This document shows positions 17,597 through 26,090 of a stretch of 48,546 bases of DNA, in pieces. The notes under the pieces are model-generated. The model was not told where the DNA came from, did not search any database, and saw nothing but the letters and a program-made list of their open reading frames with translations. The translations under genes and the position numbers were made by a program. Numbering within the stretch: the stretch's first letter is position 1; every line of letters begins with the position of its first letter. The stretch is from Novacetimonas maltaceti (GTDB lineage: Bacteria; Pseudomonadota; Alphaproteobacteria; Acetobacterales; Acetobacteraceae): NCBI RefSeq assembly GCF_002906255.1, contig NZ_POTC01000024.1, positions 1 to 48,546 of the forward strand, in the 5' to 3' direction.

Positions 17597-18577
17597 TTAA
17601 AGATAGGGATCAGCGGCGGCAAGATAGTCGCGGACATAGTGTTTCACCCCCTGCGCCAGCGGGGTGAAGGGCTGCGTGTATCCCGCCGTGCGCAGCCGCG
17701 TCATGTCGGCACGGGTACGGGACTGGTACTGCCCACGCAGGGCGACCGGCATGTCGATGAATTCGACCCGTCGCGCAACGCCTGCCGCATCGCACACCGC
17801 ATCGACAAGGTCGAGGCAGGTCCGCGCCACCCCGGTCCCGCAGTTGAACAGCCCGTGGACATGCTGGTGGTCGAGCAGCCACAGCATGACCGACACCACA
17901 TCCCCCACCCATATGAAGTCACGCATCTGGTGCCCGTCGGCCACGTCCGGCCGGTCGGAACGGAACAGCCGCGCCGGCCCCCCTGCGCGGAGTTCGGAAT
18001 AGGTGGCATAGACCAGCGAGGCCATGGCCCCCTTGTGATATTCATTGGGGCCATAGACGCTGAACAGCTTCAGCCCCGCCCATGACAGTCCCTGCAGGTC
18101 ACCCTGCGCCAGCCTGCGCTGCAGCAGGCAGTCGAAGGCGTGCTTGGACCACCCGTACAGGCTGGCCGGGCGCAGCGTCGCCAGACGCGCCGGGTCGTCG
18201 GAACACATCCCGTCCCCCGCCACCATGCCATAGGTCGCGGCGGAGGAGGCATAGATGAAGCGCACCTCCTCACGCGCGCACCATTCCAGCAGGCGCAGCG
18301 ACAGGTCCACGTTGGTGCGCCACACCTGATCGCCATCGGCGGCGGTGGTGTCGTTGATCGCGCCAAGGTGGAAGACCGCCGTCACGTCGGGGCGACTGTC
18401 GAGGAAGGCGTCAAGCTCCCCCGGCGCGATCAGGAAATCCGGCACGTGCCTGCACAGATTGTGCCATTTCCCGCCATTTCCCAGCGAATCGACAATGGCG
18501 GTCTGTTCCCCGCGCGCCTGCAGCGCCTGGTGCAGGCATGACCCGATGCACCCTGCCCCGCCCGTGATGATGATCAT
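17597..18577 (-). CDS. hldD: ADP-L-glycero-D-manno-heptose 6-epimerase
   Basis: HldD makes ADP-L-glycero-D-manno-heptose for the inner core of lipopolysaccharide. It is a 326-residue extended SDR: MIIITGGAGCIGS with the GxxGxxG NADP site (Gly6, 9, 12), YASSAATYG, catalytic YGWSK (Tyr141, Lys145), SVYGPNEYHKGAMAS and RDFIWVGDV. The whole protein aligns with E. coli HldD from memory. An ATG six codons upstream (18595) is possible; MIIITGG is the family start. The other heptose genes are not in this window. Confidence 0.93.
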   Translation of the reverse strand: MIIITGGAGCIGSCLHQALQARGEQTAIVDSLGNGGKWHNLCRHVPDFLIAPGELDAFLDSRPDVTAVFHLGAINDTTAADGDQVWRTNVDLSLRLLEWCAREEVRFIYASSAATYGMVAGDGMCSDDPARLATLRPASLYGWSKHAFDCLLQRRLAQGDLQGLSWAGLKLFSVYGPNEYHKGAMASLVYATYSELRAGGPARLFRSDRPDVADGHQMRDFIWVGDVVSVMLWLLDHQHVHGLFNCGTGVARTCLDLVDAVCDAAGVARRVEFIDMPVALRGQYQSRTRADMTRLRTAGYTQPFTPLAQGVKHYVRDYLAAADPYL

Positions 18578-18786
18578 TGAACCACTAAATCCCATATGTC
18601 CGCGAACGCCATGACACCATGCCACAAACCGCCACAAAGACAGCCCCCCACCCGGGTCACGGCGCATTGCGCACGCATGCGGACGCACGGATGGCTCTGC
18701 GGCGGGTATGGGGCTATAGTCGCGCCCCGCACGTCGCGACCCGGCGTGCCCCACCCATCCGGCCCATGCCCAAGGAGTTACGCGCG

Positions 18787-19080
18787 ATGTCCGCCAGACC
18801 ACGCATTTTTGATGATCTTGCCGGTGTTGCCGGCGGTGCCTTTTCCGCCCTGTCCGGCGTGCGCGAGGAAATCGGCGCCATGGTCCGCGCCCGCGTTGAC
18901 GAGGCGCTGGCCAACCTGAACCTTGTCCGCCGCGACGAATTCGAGGTCGTGCGCGAAATGGCCACCCGTGCGCGAATCGCGCAGGAAGCCACGGAAAAGC
19001 AGATTGCCGCCCTTGAGTCCCGCGTCGCCGACCTCGAGGCCAGCATGACCACGCCCGCCGCCACGTCCTATCGCGGCTGA
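18787..19080 (+). CDS. UbiK family accessory factor (BMFP)
   Basis: A 97-residue protein of the YqiC/UbiK family. The short N-terminal segment FDDLAGVAGGAFSALSG is followed by an amphipathic helix and a C-terminal coiled coil (EKQIAALESRVADLEA) that trimerises. UbiK assists the ubiquinone-biosynthesis complex under aerobic conditions and has membrane-active properties. An AAGGAG site at 18772-18777 lies 9 bases before ATG 18787. The frame is open from 18619, but that part is not conserved. Confidence 0.88.
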   Translation: MSARPRIFDDLAGVAGGAFSALSGVREEIGAMVRARVDEALANLNLVRRDEFEVVREMATRARIAQEATEKQIAALESRVADLEASMTTPAATSYRG

Positions 19081-19323
19081 GGCCACCTGATCGCCTGCGG
19101 CGGCACGCGCCATCACGGGTGGTGCGGATGACGCCTGCCGGCCAGAACACGGGACACGCCCCATCCGCCGCCCGCGTCGCCACAGGCTTGCCACCACGGC
19201 CATACCGGCAATAGGGTTGGGTTGCGTCCCCGCGCTTCCATTGTGGCGGGGGACGGGTTGCAGACGCTCGGGATCCGGCCGGAATGCCGGATTCCCTCCA
19301 CGACGGCTTCGGGGAGTCCCACA

Positions 19324-19827
19324 ATGCCTGCCTTGAATTTCACGACAACGCCCAAGGACTCCAACCCGCTCGATCTGATGGAACAGATCGTCGGCGGGTA
19401 TGAATGGGCATTCGACCGGCGCAATGATTCGGAAATGGCGGCCGAGGCACCGGGCAAATGGTGCGATTACGGCCTGTTCTTCTCCTGGTCGCGCGAAGTC
19501 AGCGCCATGCATTTCACCTGCACCTTCGACCTGAAGGTGCCGCATGCGCAGCGGCGCAACCTGTTCGAACTGGTCGCGCTGGCGAACGAGCGCCTGTGGA
19601 TCGGGCATTTCGGCATGGACCTCGACAATGGCATGCCCCTGTTCCGCCATGCCGTACTGCTGCGTGGCGCGCCGGGGGCGTCGGTCGAAAGCCTCGAGGA
19701 CATGATCGACATCGCCCTGACGGAGTGTGAGCGTTTCTATCCCGCGTTCCAGTTCGTGCTGTGGGGGGGCAAATCACCGGCCGAGGCGCTTGAGGCGGCG
19801 ATGCTCGACTGCGCGGGAATGGCGTGA
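19324..19827 (+). CDS. YbjN domain-containing protein
   Basis: A 167-residue YbjN-type (type III secretion chaperone-like fold) protein with GKWCDYGLFFSWSREVSAMHFTC, LFELVALANERLWIGHFG and CERFYPAFQFVLWGGKSP. In alphaproteobacteria this gene regularly precedes proC, as here, where the stop and the proC ATG overlap as TGATG. The function is unknown. E. coli YbjN influences motility and stress responses, but that protein is only distantly related. A GGGGAG site precedes ATG 19324. Confidence 0.82.
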   Translation: MPALNFTTTPKDSNPLDLMEQIVGGYEWAFDRRNDSEMAAEAPGKWCDYGLFFSWSREVSAMHFTCTFDLKVPHAQRRNLFELVALANERLWIGHFGMDLDNGMPLFRHAVLLRGAPGASVESLEDMIDIALTECERFYPAFQFVLWGGKSPAEALEAAMLDCAGMA

Positions 19828-20657
19828 TGGCGGACGCGCATTCCCCTTCGCTCCCGCCGATCCTGCTGGTGGGATGCGGGAAGATGGGCGGCGCGATGCT
19901 GGAGGGATGGCTGGCGGAGGGGCTTGCCCCCTCCGTCATCGTCGACCGCCATCGCGACACGCTGCCCGCGCCGCACCGGCTTGTCCGCGACGTGGCGGAC
20001 CTGCCGGCGGATTTCCGTCCCGGCCTGATCGTGCTGGCGATGAAACCGCAGAAGGTGGCGGCGGCGATTGCCGCCATCGCACCGTTCGCGGCACATGCGC
20101 CCGTGCTGTCGGTGCTGGCGGGCAGGACCGTGGGCGGACTGACGGACGCGCTGCGTGCCCACATGCCCGCCGGGGCGCATCCCGTGGTCATCCGCTCCAT
20201 GCCCAACACCCCGGCGGCGGTGGGCGAAGGGATGACCGTCTCCTACGCCCCGCCGCACGCCACCGCGGCGCAGCGCGCCCTGTGCGACCGGGTCCTGTCC
20301 GCGATCGGCAGGACCGCATGGGTGGAGCATGAACCCGAGATCGACGTCGTGACCGCCATATCGGGCAGTGGCCCGGCCTACGTCTTCCTGCTTGCGGAAC
20401 TTCTGGAACAGGCCGGCGTAGAAGGGGGACTGCCCCCTGCCCTTGCCCGCCAGATCGCGCGCCAGACGGTTTCGGGCGCAGGCGTGCTGATGCAGCGCAG
20501 CGGGATCGATGCGGAGCAGTTGCGCCGCAATGTCACCAGTCCGGGCGGCACCACGCAGCAGGCGCTGTCGGTGCTGATGGCGCCGGACGCATGGCCCGCG
20601 ACCCTGCGCGCGGCGGTACGTGCGGCAAGCCGGCGGGCGCGTGAACTTGCATCCTGA
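19827..20657 (+). CDS. proC: pyrroline-5-carboxylate reductase
   Basis: ProC reduces pyrroline-5-carboxylate to proline, the last step of the pathway. The dinucleotide-binding start LLVGCGKMGGAMLEGWL, the VIRSMPNTPAAVGEGM motif and the C-terminal signature AISGSGPAYVFLLAE to VTSPGGTTQQAL are intact over 276 residues. ATG 19827 overlaps the ybjN stop; a GTG one codon earlier (19824) is also open. It is translationally coupled to ybjN. Confidence 0.95.
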   Translation: MADAHSPSLPPILLVGCGKMGGAMLEGWLAEGLAPSVIVDRHRDTLPAPHRLVRDVADLPADFRPGLIVLAMKPQKVAAAIAAIAPFAAHAPVLSVLAGRTVGGLTDALRAHMPAGAHPVVIRSMPNTPAAVGEGMTVSYAPPHATAAQRALCDRVLSAIGRTAWVEHEPEIDVVTAISGSGPAYVFLLAELLEQAGVEGGLPPALARQIARQTVSGAGVLMQRSGIDAEQLRRNVTSPGGTTQQALSVLMAPDAWPATLRAAVRAASRRARELAS

Positions 20658-20781
20658 GATACGCGCAATATAACGGCGGCAACCCGGCGGAACCTTTCGC
20701 CATTTCAAGTTGGCGCCCGGCCCGTACCCTGCGGACGTGCTGCGCCCTGGCAAACAAGACATCCGGAAGATCGTGATTTCC

Positions 20782-21435
20782 ATGGACAACGACCAGTTTG
20801 ACGATGCCCTTCTCCGCTCCGCCATGGAGCGCGCCGCCCTTTATGGCTGGCGGCGACTGACGGTTGTCGATGCCGCACGCGATGCGGGGCTGAGTCTGGA
20901 TGTCGCGCGCAAGCGCTTCCCGTTCAAGGCGAACATCCTGCTGACGCTGGGCCGGTTGGCGGATGAGGCCGCGCTGGTGGATGACGGATCGACCGGCACC
21001 CCGCGTGAAAAGCTGTTCGACCTGCTGATGCGGCGCATCGACGTGTTCCAGCAGTACCGCGCCGGCGTGCGCGCCGCCCTGCGCGCGCTGCCGTTCGACC
21101 CGCCGCTGGCGCTGCTGCTGGGCGGGGCGACGGTCGAAAGCATGAAATGGATGCTCAGCGCCGCGGGGCTTGAGGTCGGGGGACTGGCGGGCGCGCTGCG
21201 CGTGCAGGCGCTGCTGGGCGCCTGGACCGTGACGCTGCGCGCATGGGACAAGGATGACAGCATGGACATGGGCACCACCATGGCCACGCTGGACAAGGCG
21301 CTCGACAAGGCGCTGCGCTTCAGCGCACTGCCCGGTTCCAAAACCGCAGGCGCGGCCGAAGGGATCGGTGGCCTTGACGGGCATGATTTCTCCACCGACC
21401 CCAGCGTGGACCTGCCCCTCGAACCGTCCGCCTGA
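20782..21435 (+). CDS. TetR/COQ9-like protein
   Basis: A 217-residue protein. Its N-terminus looks like a TetR helix-turn-helix (LLRSAMERAALYGWRRLTVVDAARDAGLSLDVARKRFP). It continues into an all-alpha domain (LFDLLMRRIDVFQQY through LRAWDKDDSMDMGTTMATLDKAL). This is the alphaproteobacterial TetR family that resembles COQ9, the lipid-binding ubiquinone-biosynthesis protein. It may therefore be a ubiquinone accessory factor or a regulator; I cannot decide. The nearby ubiK gene makes the first option interesting. ATG 20782 fits the domain start. Confidence 0.72.
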   Translation: MDNDQFDDALLRSAMERAALYGWRRLTVVDAARDAGLSLDVARKRFPFKANILLTLGRLADEAALVDDGSTGTPREKLFDLLMRRIDVFQQYRAGVRAALRALPFDPPLALLLGGATVESMKWMLSAAGLEVGGLAGALRVQALLGAWTVTLRAWDKDDSMDMGTTMATLDKALDKALRFSALPGSKTAGAAEGIGGLDGHDFSTDPSVDLPLEPSA

Positions 21436-21532
21436 AAATACCCTTTCCCGCGAATGGATGCTGTTGCCCCTTTACGCGACCCCGTTTCGCGCTCTAGAAG
21501 GGCGGCAGCACTGACGAATCGGTCATGACGAT

Positions 21533-21607
21533 TGGGGCGTAGCCAAGCGGTAAGGCAGCGGATTTTGATTCCGCCATGCGGAGGTTCGAATCCTCCCGCC
21601 CCAGCCA
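21533..21607 (+). tRNA. tRNA-Gln (anticodon TTG)
   Basis: The cloverleaf is complete. The acceptor arms TGGGGCG (21533-21539) and CGCCCCA (21597-21603) pair fully. The anticodon stem GCGGA/TCCGC holds the loop TTTTGAT with anticodon TTG. The T arm is GGAGG-TTCGAAT-CCTCC. The discriminator base G at 21604 is followed by encoded CCA at 21605-21607. Confidence 0.97.
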
Positions 21608-22377
21608 GCCGTTCTTCCATGAAATGAATGATCCCGGCGGCCCGGGACGACACGCCCGCCTGCCCCCCACGGGCCGGTCATGGCGGTCATGGGCCGTTGG
21701 CATGCGATGGCGTGGGTTCCCGCGCGCCGCCCGCGACATCAGGGGGCGAATCGTGGCAGGACCTGCCGCTGCCGTTCCCTGCGGCATATGCCCCGGAATG
21801 AGGACTGTTCCGGTGCTTTTTATTTATTTCTGATATTTGCCCGGTGCATTGATCTAACAGATGTTCATATTCCGCCCCGCCTGTCGCGGGCGGACGGGAC
21901 AGGCGGCAAATATCCCACAAGACCGCCACCCTTCCCTGATGCACCCGTCCTGTGCGCCTGAATGATGCGCCCGAACCCCGGACATGGGTTCCGGGTGATT
22001 CAGGTTGTGACGCACAAACGTCACAAGATTGTGATTTAAATTGCCGGGAACAGTTATTAATCTTTTTTAAACTTATAAAGCAGATCATAAGTTTTTGATA
22101 TTATTTCACGAATGTACAAGTCTACTTCTGGTGTCATGAAAAAATCAGACTGTTGGATACCACTTTACGGTCATCAGTATTTTATCGTCCTTTTGCAGCA
22201 CCATGGCCGCCCGTGCCGTGTCGGGCCATGCAGCCTGGATACGGACCCATGATGTCGTGTCCCTACATCCGCATTTCACTGCTGCTTTCCCGCCCGCACC
22301 GGCTTCGTCCATGCGTGGCGGGTTCCTTCGCATTTTCCGCCTGTAATCCTGTCCGCCTCTGAATCGTGGAGTTCGCC
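21608..22377 (+). other. long intergenic region upstream of the c-di-GMP phosphodiesterase gene
   Basis: About 770 bases with no convincing gene. Base composition changes from GC-rich near the tRNA to strongly AT-rich at about 22030-22140. It holds a T-rich stretch at 21811-21835, a hairpin with GAACCC/GGGTTC arms at 21973-21991, and a perfect palindrome at 22005-22026 (listed separately). The length and AT-rich core suggest a complex promoter or a small RNA, but I cannot name either. Confidence 0.45.
22005..22026. promoter_or_regulatory. perfect inverted repeat, candidate operator
   Basis: The arms TTGTGACG (22005-22012) and CGTCACAA (22019-22026) are perfectly complementary around a 6-base spacer. 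A third, similar half-site (ATTGTGAT) follows at about 22028-22035. It lies about 350 bases upstream of the phosphodiesterase gene at the edge of the AT-rich stretch. The half-site resembles CRP/FNR-family half-sites, but the TGTGA-to-TCACA gap is 10 bases, not the 6 of CRP. Confidence 0.5.
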
Positions 22378-24936
22378 ATGCCCCGGGACACCCTGGACGA
22401 CACGCAGGTCACCGTCCTGCCTGCCCTTGAACAGACCATTCTGGGGGTTGTTCTCATTGACGAGACCAACACGGTCACGTTCTTCAACAGCGCGGCCGAA
22501 CGTCTGTGGAACTGCACGCGCGCGGATGTCCTGGGCCGCAACGTCAACGTGCTGGTCCCGCGCAAGATCCGCTCCTCCCACGACGACCTGATCAAGCATA
22601 ACCGCGACACCGGCATCAACAAGATCGTCGGCACCTCGCGCGAGGTGCAGGTGGAGCGCTTCGACGGCACCAGCTTCTGGGCGGAACTGTCACTGTCGCG
22701 CATTTCCGTCAGTGGCAAGATCGGCTACATGGCGCTGATCCGCGACATCTCCCAGGAGGTGGCCGACCGCGAGAAGATCCGCCTGCTCTCGCTCGTGGTC
22801 CGCGAAACCGACCGTGGCGTGGTCATCCTCGACCCCGAATTCCGGCTGATCTACGTCAACCGCGCCTTTACCGACATGTTCGGCTATGAACCCAGCCACG
22901 TCATCGGCCACGGGCTGTCGGTCATTCTTGCGGGGGATACGACGGACATCAGCACGCTGAACCAGCTGCACAGTGGCGCGCAGAACGACAAGGGGTTCAA
23001 CCTCGACATCCGCGCACGGCACAAGAACGGGCGCGACATCTGGGTCTCGGCCACGATGAACCCGGTGTTCGAGGACCATGGCGATATCGAGAACATCGTC
23101 GTCGTGCTGACGGACATCACGGAGAACCACTTCCTCGAAACGCTGCAGCGCGATGCGCTCGAGGCGATTTCCAGTGATCTCAGCCTGCGCGAGATCATGG
23201 ATTTCATCTGCCGCCGCATCGAGAACAACGGCCTCGACGTCATGCCCGCCATCTTTACGGTGGACAACAATTCCAAGCTGAAATGCGTCGGCCGTGCCAG
23301 CCTGCCGCTGTCGCTGGTCGAACTGTTCGATTCCCTTGAAATCGGGCCGGATGTCGGCAGCAGCGGCGTTGCCGCCTATACCGGCAAGAGCATCACCTCT
23401 CCCGATATCGAAATCGACCCCAAATGGCTGACGCTGCGCTCCGCCGCGATGCGCAACGGCATCCGCGCCGCATGGGCCACGCCCATCGTGCTGCGCGGCG
23501 GCCGGGTGGCCGGGGTGTTCACCCTGTATTTCCGTACCAAGCGCCAGCCGCAGGCCTGGTGCCAGAAGGCTGTCAACGCCAGCCTGCACCTGTGCACGCT
23601 GGCGCTGGAACGTTATGAGGCGAAGGAACATATCGCCAAGCTGTCGCATTTCGACACGCTGACGGGCCTGCCGAACCGGCTGTGGCTGCGCCAGCATCTC
23701 GACAAGATGCTGCGCCGTCCCACGCGCGGCAATTTCATGCTGCTGTCGCTGGGGCTGGATAACTTCAAGAACATCAACGACGTTTTCGGCCATGCCGCAG
23801 GCGACGACCTGATTTCCTACATCGCGACGCAACTGCGCGATGCGATCGGCATTGACGACACCATCGTGCGCTCCGGCGGTGACCAGTTCACGATCATCAC
23901 CAGCGGCATCCAGCAGCATGCGTCATCGCTGTCGGACATGATCCTGCGCCTGCTGTCACAGCCGATGCAGGTGGGCGACGTGTCGGTCACGTTCTCCGCC
24001 AGCATCGGGATCAGCGTCTATCCCGAAAATGGCGAAACGGGGGAAATGCTGCTCAAGCACGCCGAAACGGCGATGTTCCAGGCGAAGGCGCATGGCGGGG
24101 GCAATTACTGCTTCTTCAGCCCCAAGATGAACCAGCAGGCCACGGACCGGCTGATCCTTGCGGCGGCGCTGCGCGATGCGATCGCCCATGACCGGCTGCG
24201 CCTTGTCTACCAGCCACAGGTGCATGCCCGCACGGGCAGGATGTACGGGGTGGAGGCCCTGTCGCGCTGGAACGACCCGACGCTGGGCTTCATCTCGCCT
24301 GCGCGTTTCATCGCCGTGGCGGAGGAAACCGGGCAGATCGAGGCGATCGGCAAATGGTCGATGCGCGCGGCGTGCCGCCAGATGGCCGAATGGATCCGCA
24401 ACGGGATCGACATCCCCACCGTGTCGGTCAACCTGTCGCCGCTGCATTTCCGCGATGAGAAGCTGCCGGAATTCGTGGCCGAAGTGCTGGAGGAAACGGG
24501 CATCCCGCCGGCACGCCTGATGGTGGAAATCACCGAAAGCACGATGATCGACAATTACGACCGCACCATCAAGGCCGCGCAGGCGCTGCGTGAACTGGGG
24601 GTTGGCATGTCGATGGACGATTTCGGGACCGGGTTCTCCAGCCTGTCGAACCTTGCGGGCCTGCCGGTCAACGAGGTGAAGATCGACCGCAGTTTCATGA
24701 ACGGCCTGGAAACCGTGGACAAGGTCCGCTCGGTCGTCACCGCGGTCATCCGCATCGGCCAGAGCCTGGGCATGACCGTGGTCGCCGAAGGGGTGGAGCA
24801 CGAGGAACAGCGCCAGATCCTGGTCAACATGGATTGCGACGTGCTGCAGGGCTACATGTTCTCCAAGCCGCTTGCGTCCGAGGACCTCATCACGTGGCTG
24901 GCCAACTACACGCCCAAGGAAGTCGCGCCGGCCTGA
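22378..24936 (+). CDS. PAS-PAS-GAF-GGDEF-EAL protein, likely haem-sensing c-di-GMP phosphodiesterase
   Basis: An 852-residue signalling protein. PAS 1 (about 12-125) resembles the haem PAS of E. coli DosP: His68 lies where the haem-ligand His77 is, Arg88 where Arg97 is, and Thr86 replaces Met95. PAS 2 (about 135-255), a GAF-like region (about 265-415), a GGDEF domain with altered motif GGDQF (500-504) and an EAL domain (626-628 onward) follow. The EAL domain has all catalytic motifs: EALSRW, NLSP, EITES, DDFGTG, KIDRSF, AEGVE. I infer an O2- or redox-controlled phosphodiesterase like AxPDEA1, with little cyclase activity. ATG 22378 has GGAG 6 bases upstream. c-di-GMP activates cellulose synthase in these bacteria. 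Confidence 0.88.
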   Translation: MPRDTLDDTQVTVLPALEQTILGVVLIDETNTVTFFNSAAERLWNCTRADVLGRNVNVLVPRKIRSSHDDLIKHNRDTGINKIVGTSREVQVERFDGTSFWAELSLSRISVSGKIGYMALIRDISQEVADREKIRLLSLVVRETDRGVVILDPEFRLIYVNRAFTDMFGYEPSHVIGHGLSVILAGDTTDISTLNQLHSGAQNDKGFNLDIRARHKNGRDIWVSATMNPVFEDHGDIENIVVVLTDITENHFLETLQRDALEAISSDLSLREIMDFICRRIENNGLDVMPAIFTVDNNSKLKCVGRASLPLSLVELFDSLEIGPDVGSSGVAAYTGKSITSPDIEIDPKWLTLRSAAMRNGIRAAWATPIVLRGGRVAGVFTLYFRTKRQPQAWCQKAVNASLHLCTLALERYEAKEHIAKLSHFDTLTGLPNRLWLRQHLDKMLRRPTRGNFMLLSLGLDNFKNINDVFGHAAGDDLISYIATQLRDAIGIDDTIVRSGGDQFTIITSGIQQHASSLSDMILRLLSQPMQVGDVSVTFSASIGISVYPENGETGEMLLKHAETAMFQAKAHGGGNYCFFSPKMNQQATDRLILAAALRDAIAHDRLRLVYQPQVHARTGRMYGVEALSRWNDPTLGFISPARFIAVAEETGQIEAIGKWSMRAACRQMAEWIRNGIDIPTVSVNLSPLHFRDEKLPEFVAEVLEETGIPPARLMVEITESTMIDNYDRTIKAAQALRELGVGMSMDDFGTGFSSLSNLAGLPVNEVKIDRSFMNGLETVDKVRSVVTAVIRIGQSLGMTVVAEGVEHEEQRQILVNMDCDVLQGYMFSKPLASEDLITWLANYTPKEVAPA

Positions 24937-24956
24937 CGGGCGCTGGATAACGAATA

Positions 24957-25034
24957 GAAGTTTCCGGGTGCCGCCTTTTTTCAAAAAGGCGGCGTCTTTC
25001 GAAGCTTTTTGAAAAAAGCTTCACCAAAAACTTC
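24957..25034 (+). repeat. three-way-junction intergenic repeat, copy 4
   Basis: The best-preserved copy with copy 1. The outer arms are GAAGTTTCCGGGTG and CACCAAAAACTTC, with a perfect GCCGCCTTTTTT/AAAAAGGCGGC hairpin and a perfect GAAGCTTTTT/AAAAAGCTTC hairpin inside. It lies between two converging genes, 20 bases after the phosphodiesterase stop and 27 bases from the alpha-E gene stop. It has the same orientation as the other copies. Confidence 0.87.
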
Positions 25035-25061
25035 TTTTCGTTCCGGTGCAGTCCTGCCGGG

Positions 25062-26090
25062 TTACTGCGCCTGTCCCTGCGCGATACCGGTGGACATGGG
25101 GGCCACGGGCCAGAAGGCCTGTGCGATTTCCTCCTGGATCTGGCGCAACTGGCACTGGATCCATTCCATATATTCATGCAGGCCGCGCTGGATGATCTCA
25201 TCAGCGGTCTGCTCCGCCAGGGTCACGCGCAACTCCTCCACCCGTTCAAGGATGTGGCTGCCATGGCGCAGGCGGTATTCCCCCGCCAGCAGGCCCAGCG
25301 CGGAATGAACCTGCCGCAGGCTGGTGGAGAGCGAGCGCGGGAACCCGTCATTCTTGAGCAGGAACCCCACGATGTTCACCGGCGCCATCCCCGATGGCAG
25401 TACGCGGCGAAAAGCGTGGTAGGCTGCGGCCGAACGCAGCACGGACGTCCACTGGCTGGTATCGATGTCGGAACCCACATCCGCGCCGCGCGGCAGCAGG
25501 GTATGATACTTGATGTCCAGCAGGCGGGTGATCTGGTCCGCGCGTTCCAGATGCTTGCCCAGCACATAGAACAACCATGCCTGGTCACGGTACAGCGTGC
25601 CTTCGGTAATACCGAAATGGGTCTGGCATTCCTGCTTCAGGCGCGTGCAGATGCCCGACAGGCTGCCCGCGCGGATATCGGACGGCGTCAGGTCGCGCAC
25701 CCATTGCGTGAAGACATTGAGGTGCATCCACATCTCGGTCGAGATCAGCGGGCGCAGCGCACGGGCATTTTCCCGCACCGCATGCGCCATCCCGGCAATG
25801 GAACCGGGATTGTCGCGTTCGGTGATATAAAACCCGACCACCGCATGTTCCGACGCCTGTTCATGGATGGCGAAGAACCGGGCTTCGTCCGCGTTGATCT
25901 GCAGCACGGAGTCCCACCCCGCATGGCCATTGCGGGGGCGGACGAACGTGCCCGTAACCTCGATCAGGCGGGCAAGGTTTTCGATGCGCTCCATGTAGCG
26001 CGCCATCCATGTCATGCTCTCGGCATAACGTGACAGCAGGTTATGCAATCCCGGCAGGACAGGCGTGGGGAAAACCGAAAGATTTGTCAT
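25062..26090 (-). CDS. alpha-E domain-containing protein (DUF403)
   Basis: A 342-residue all-helical alpha-E protein. The family start LLSRYAESMTWMARYMERIENLARLIEV and the repeated helical signatures (WLFYVLGKHLERADQITRLLDIKYH) are plain. Alpha-E proteins accompany circularly permuted ATP-grasp and transglutaminase-like proteins in a predicted peptide-synthesis or peptide-modification system described by comparative genomics (Iyer, Aravind and colleagues). The ATG at 26090 overlaps the ATP-grasp gene's stop by ATGA, showing translational coupling. The product of the system is not known. Confidence 0.9.
   Translation of the reverse strand: MTNLSVFPTPVLPGLHNLLSRYAESMTWMARYMERIENLARLIEVTGTFVRPRNGHAGWDSVLQINADEARFFAIHEQASEHAVVGFYITERDNPGSIAGMAHAVRENARALRPLISTEMWMHLNVFTQWVRDLTPSDIRAGSLSGICTRLKQECQTHFGITEGTLYRDQAWLFYVLGKHLERADQITRLLDIKYHTLLPRGADVGSDIDTSQWTSVLRSAAAYHAFRRVLPSGMAPVNIVGFLLKNDGFPRSLSTSLRQVHSALGLLAGEYRLRHGSHILERVEELRVTLAEQTADEIIQRGLHEYMEWIQCQLRQIQEEIAQAFWPVAPMSTGIAQGQAQ

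Noticed and set aside
22005-22026. a classical CRP or FNR site
   Set aside because: The half-sites look similar, but the spacing between TGTGA and TCACA is 10 bases instead of 6, and TTGAT/ATCAA is absent. I kept it only as an unnamed palindrome.
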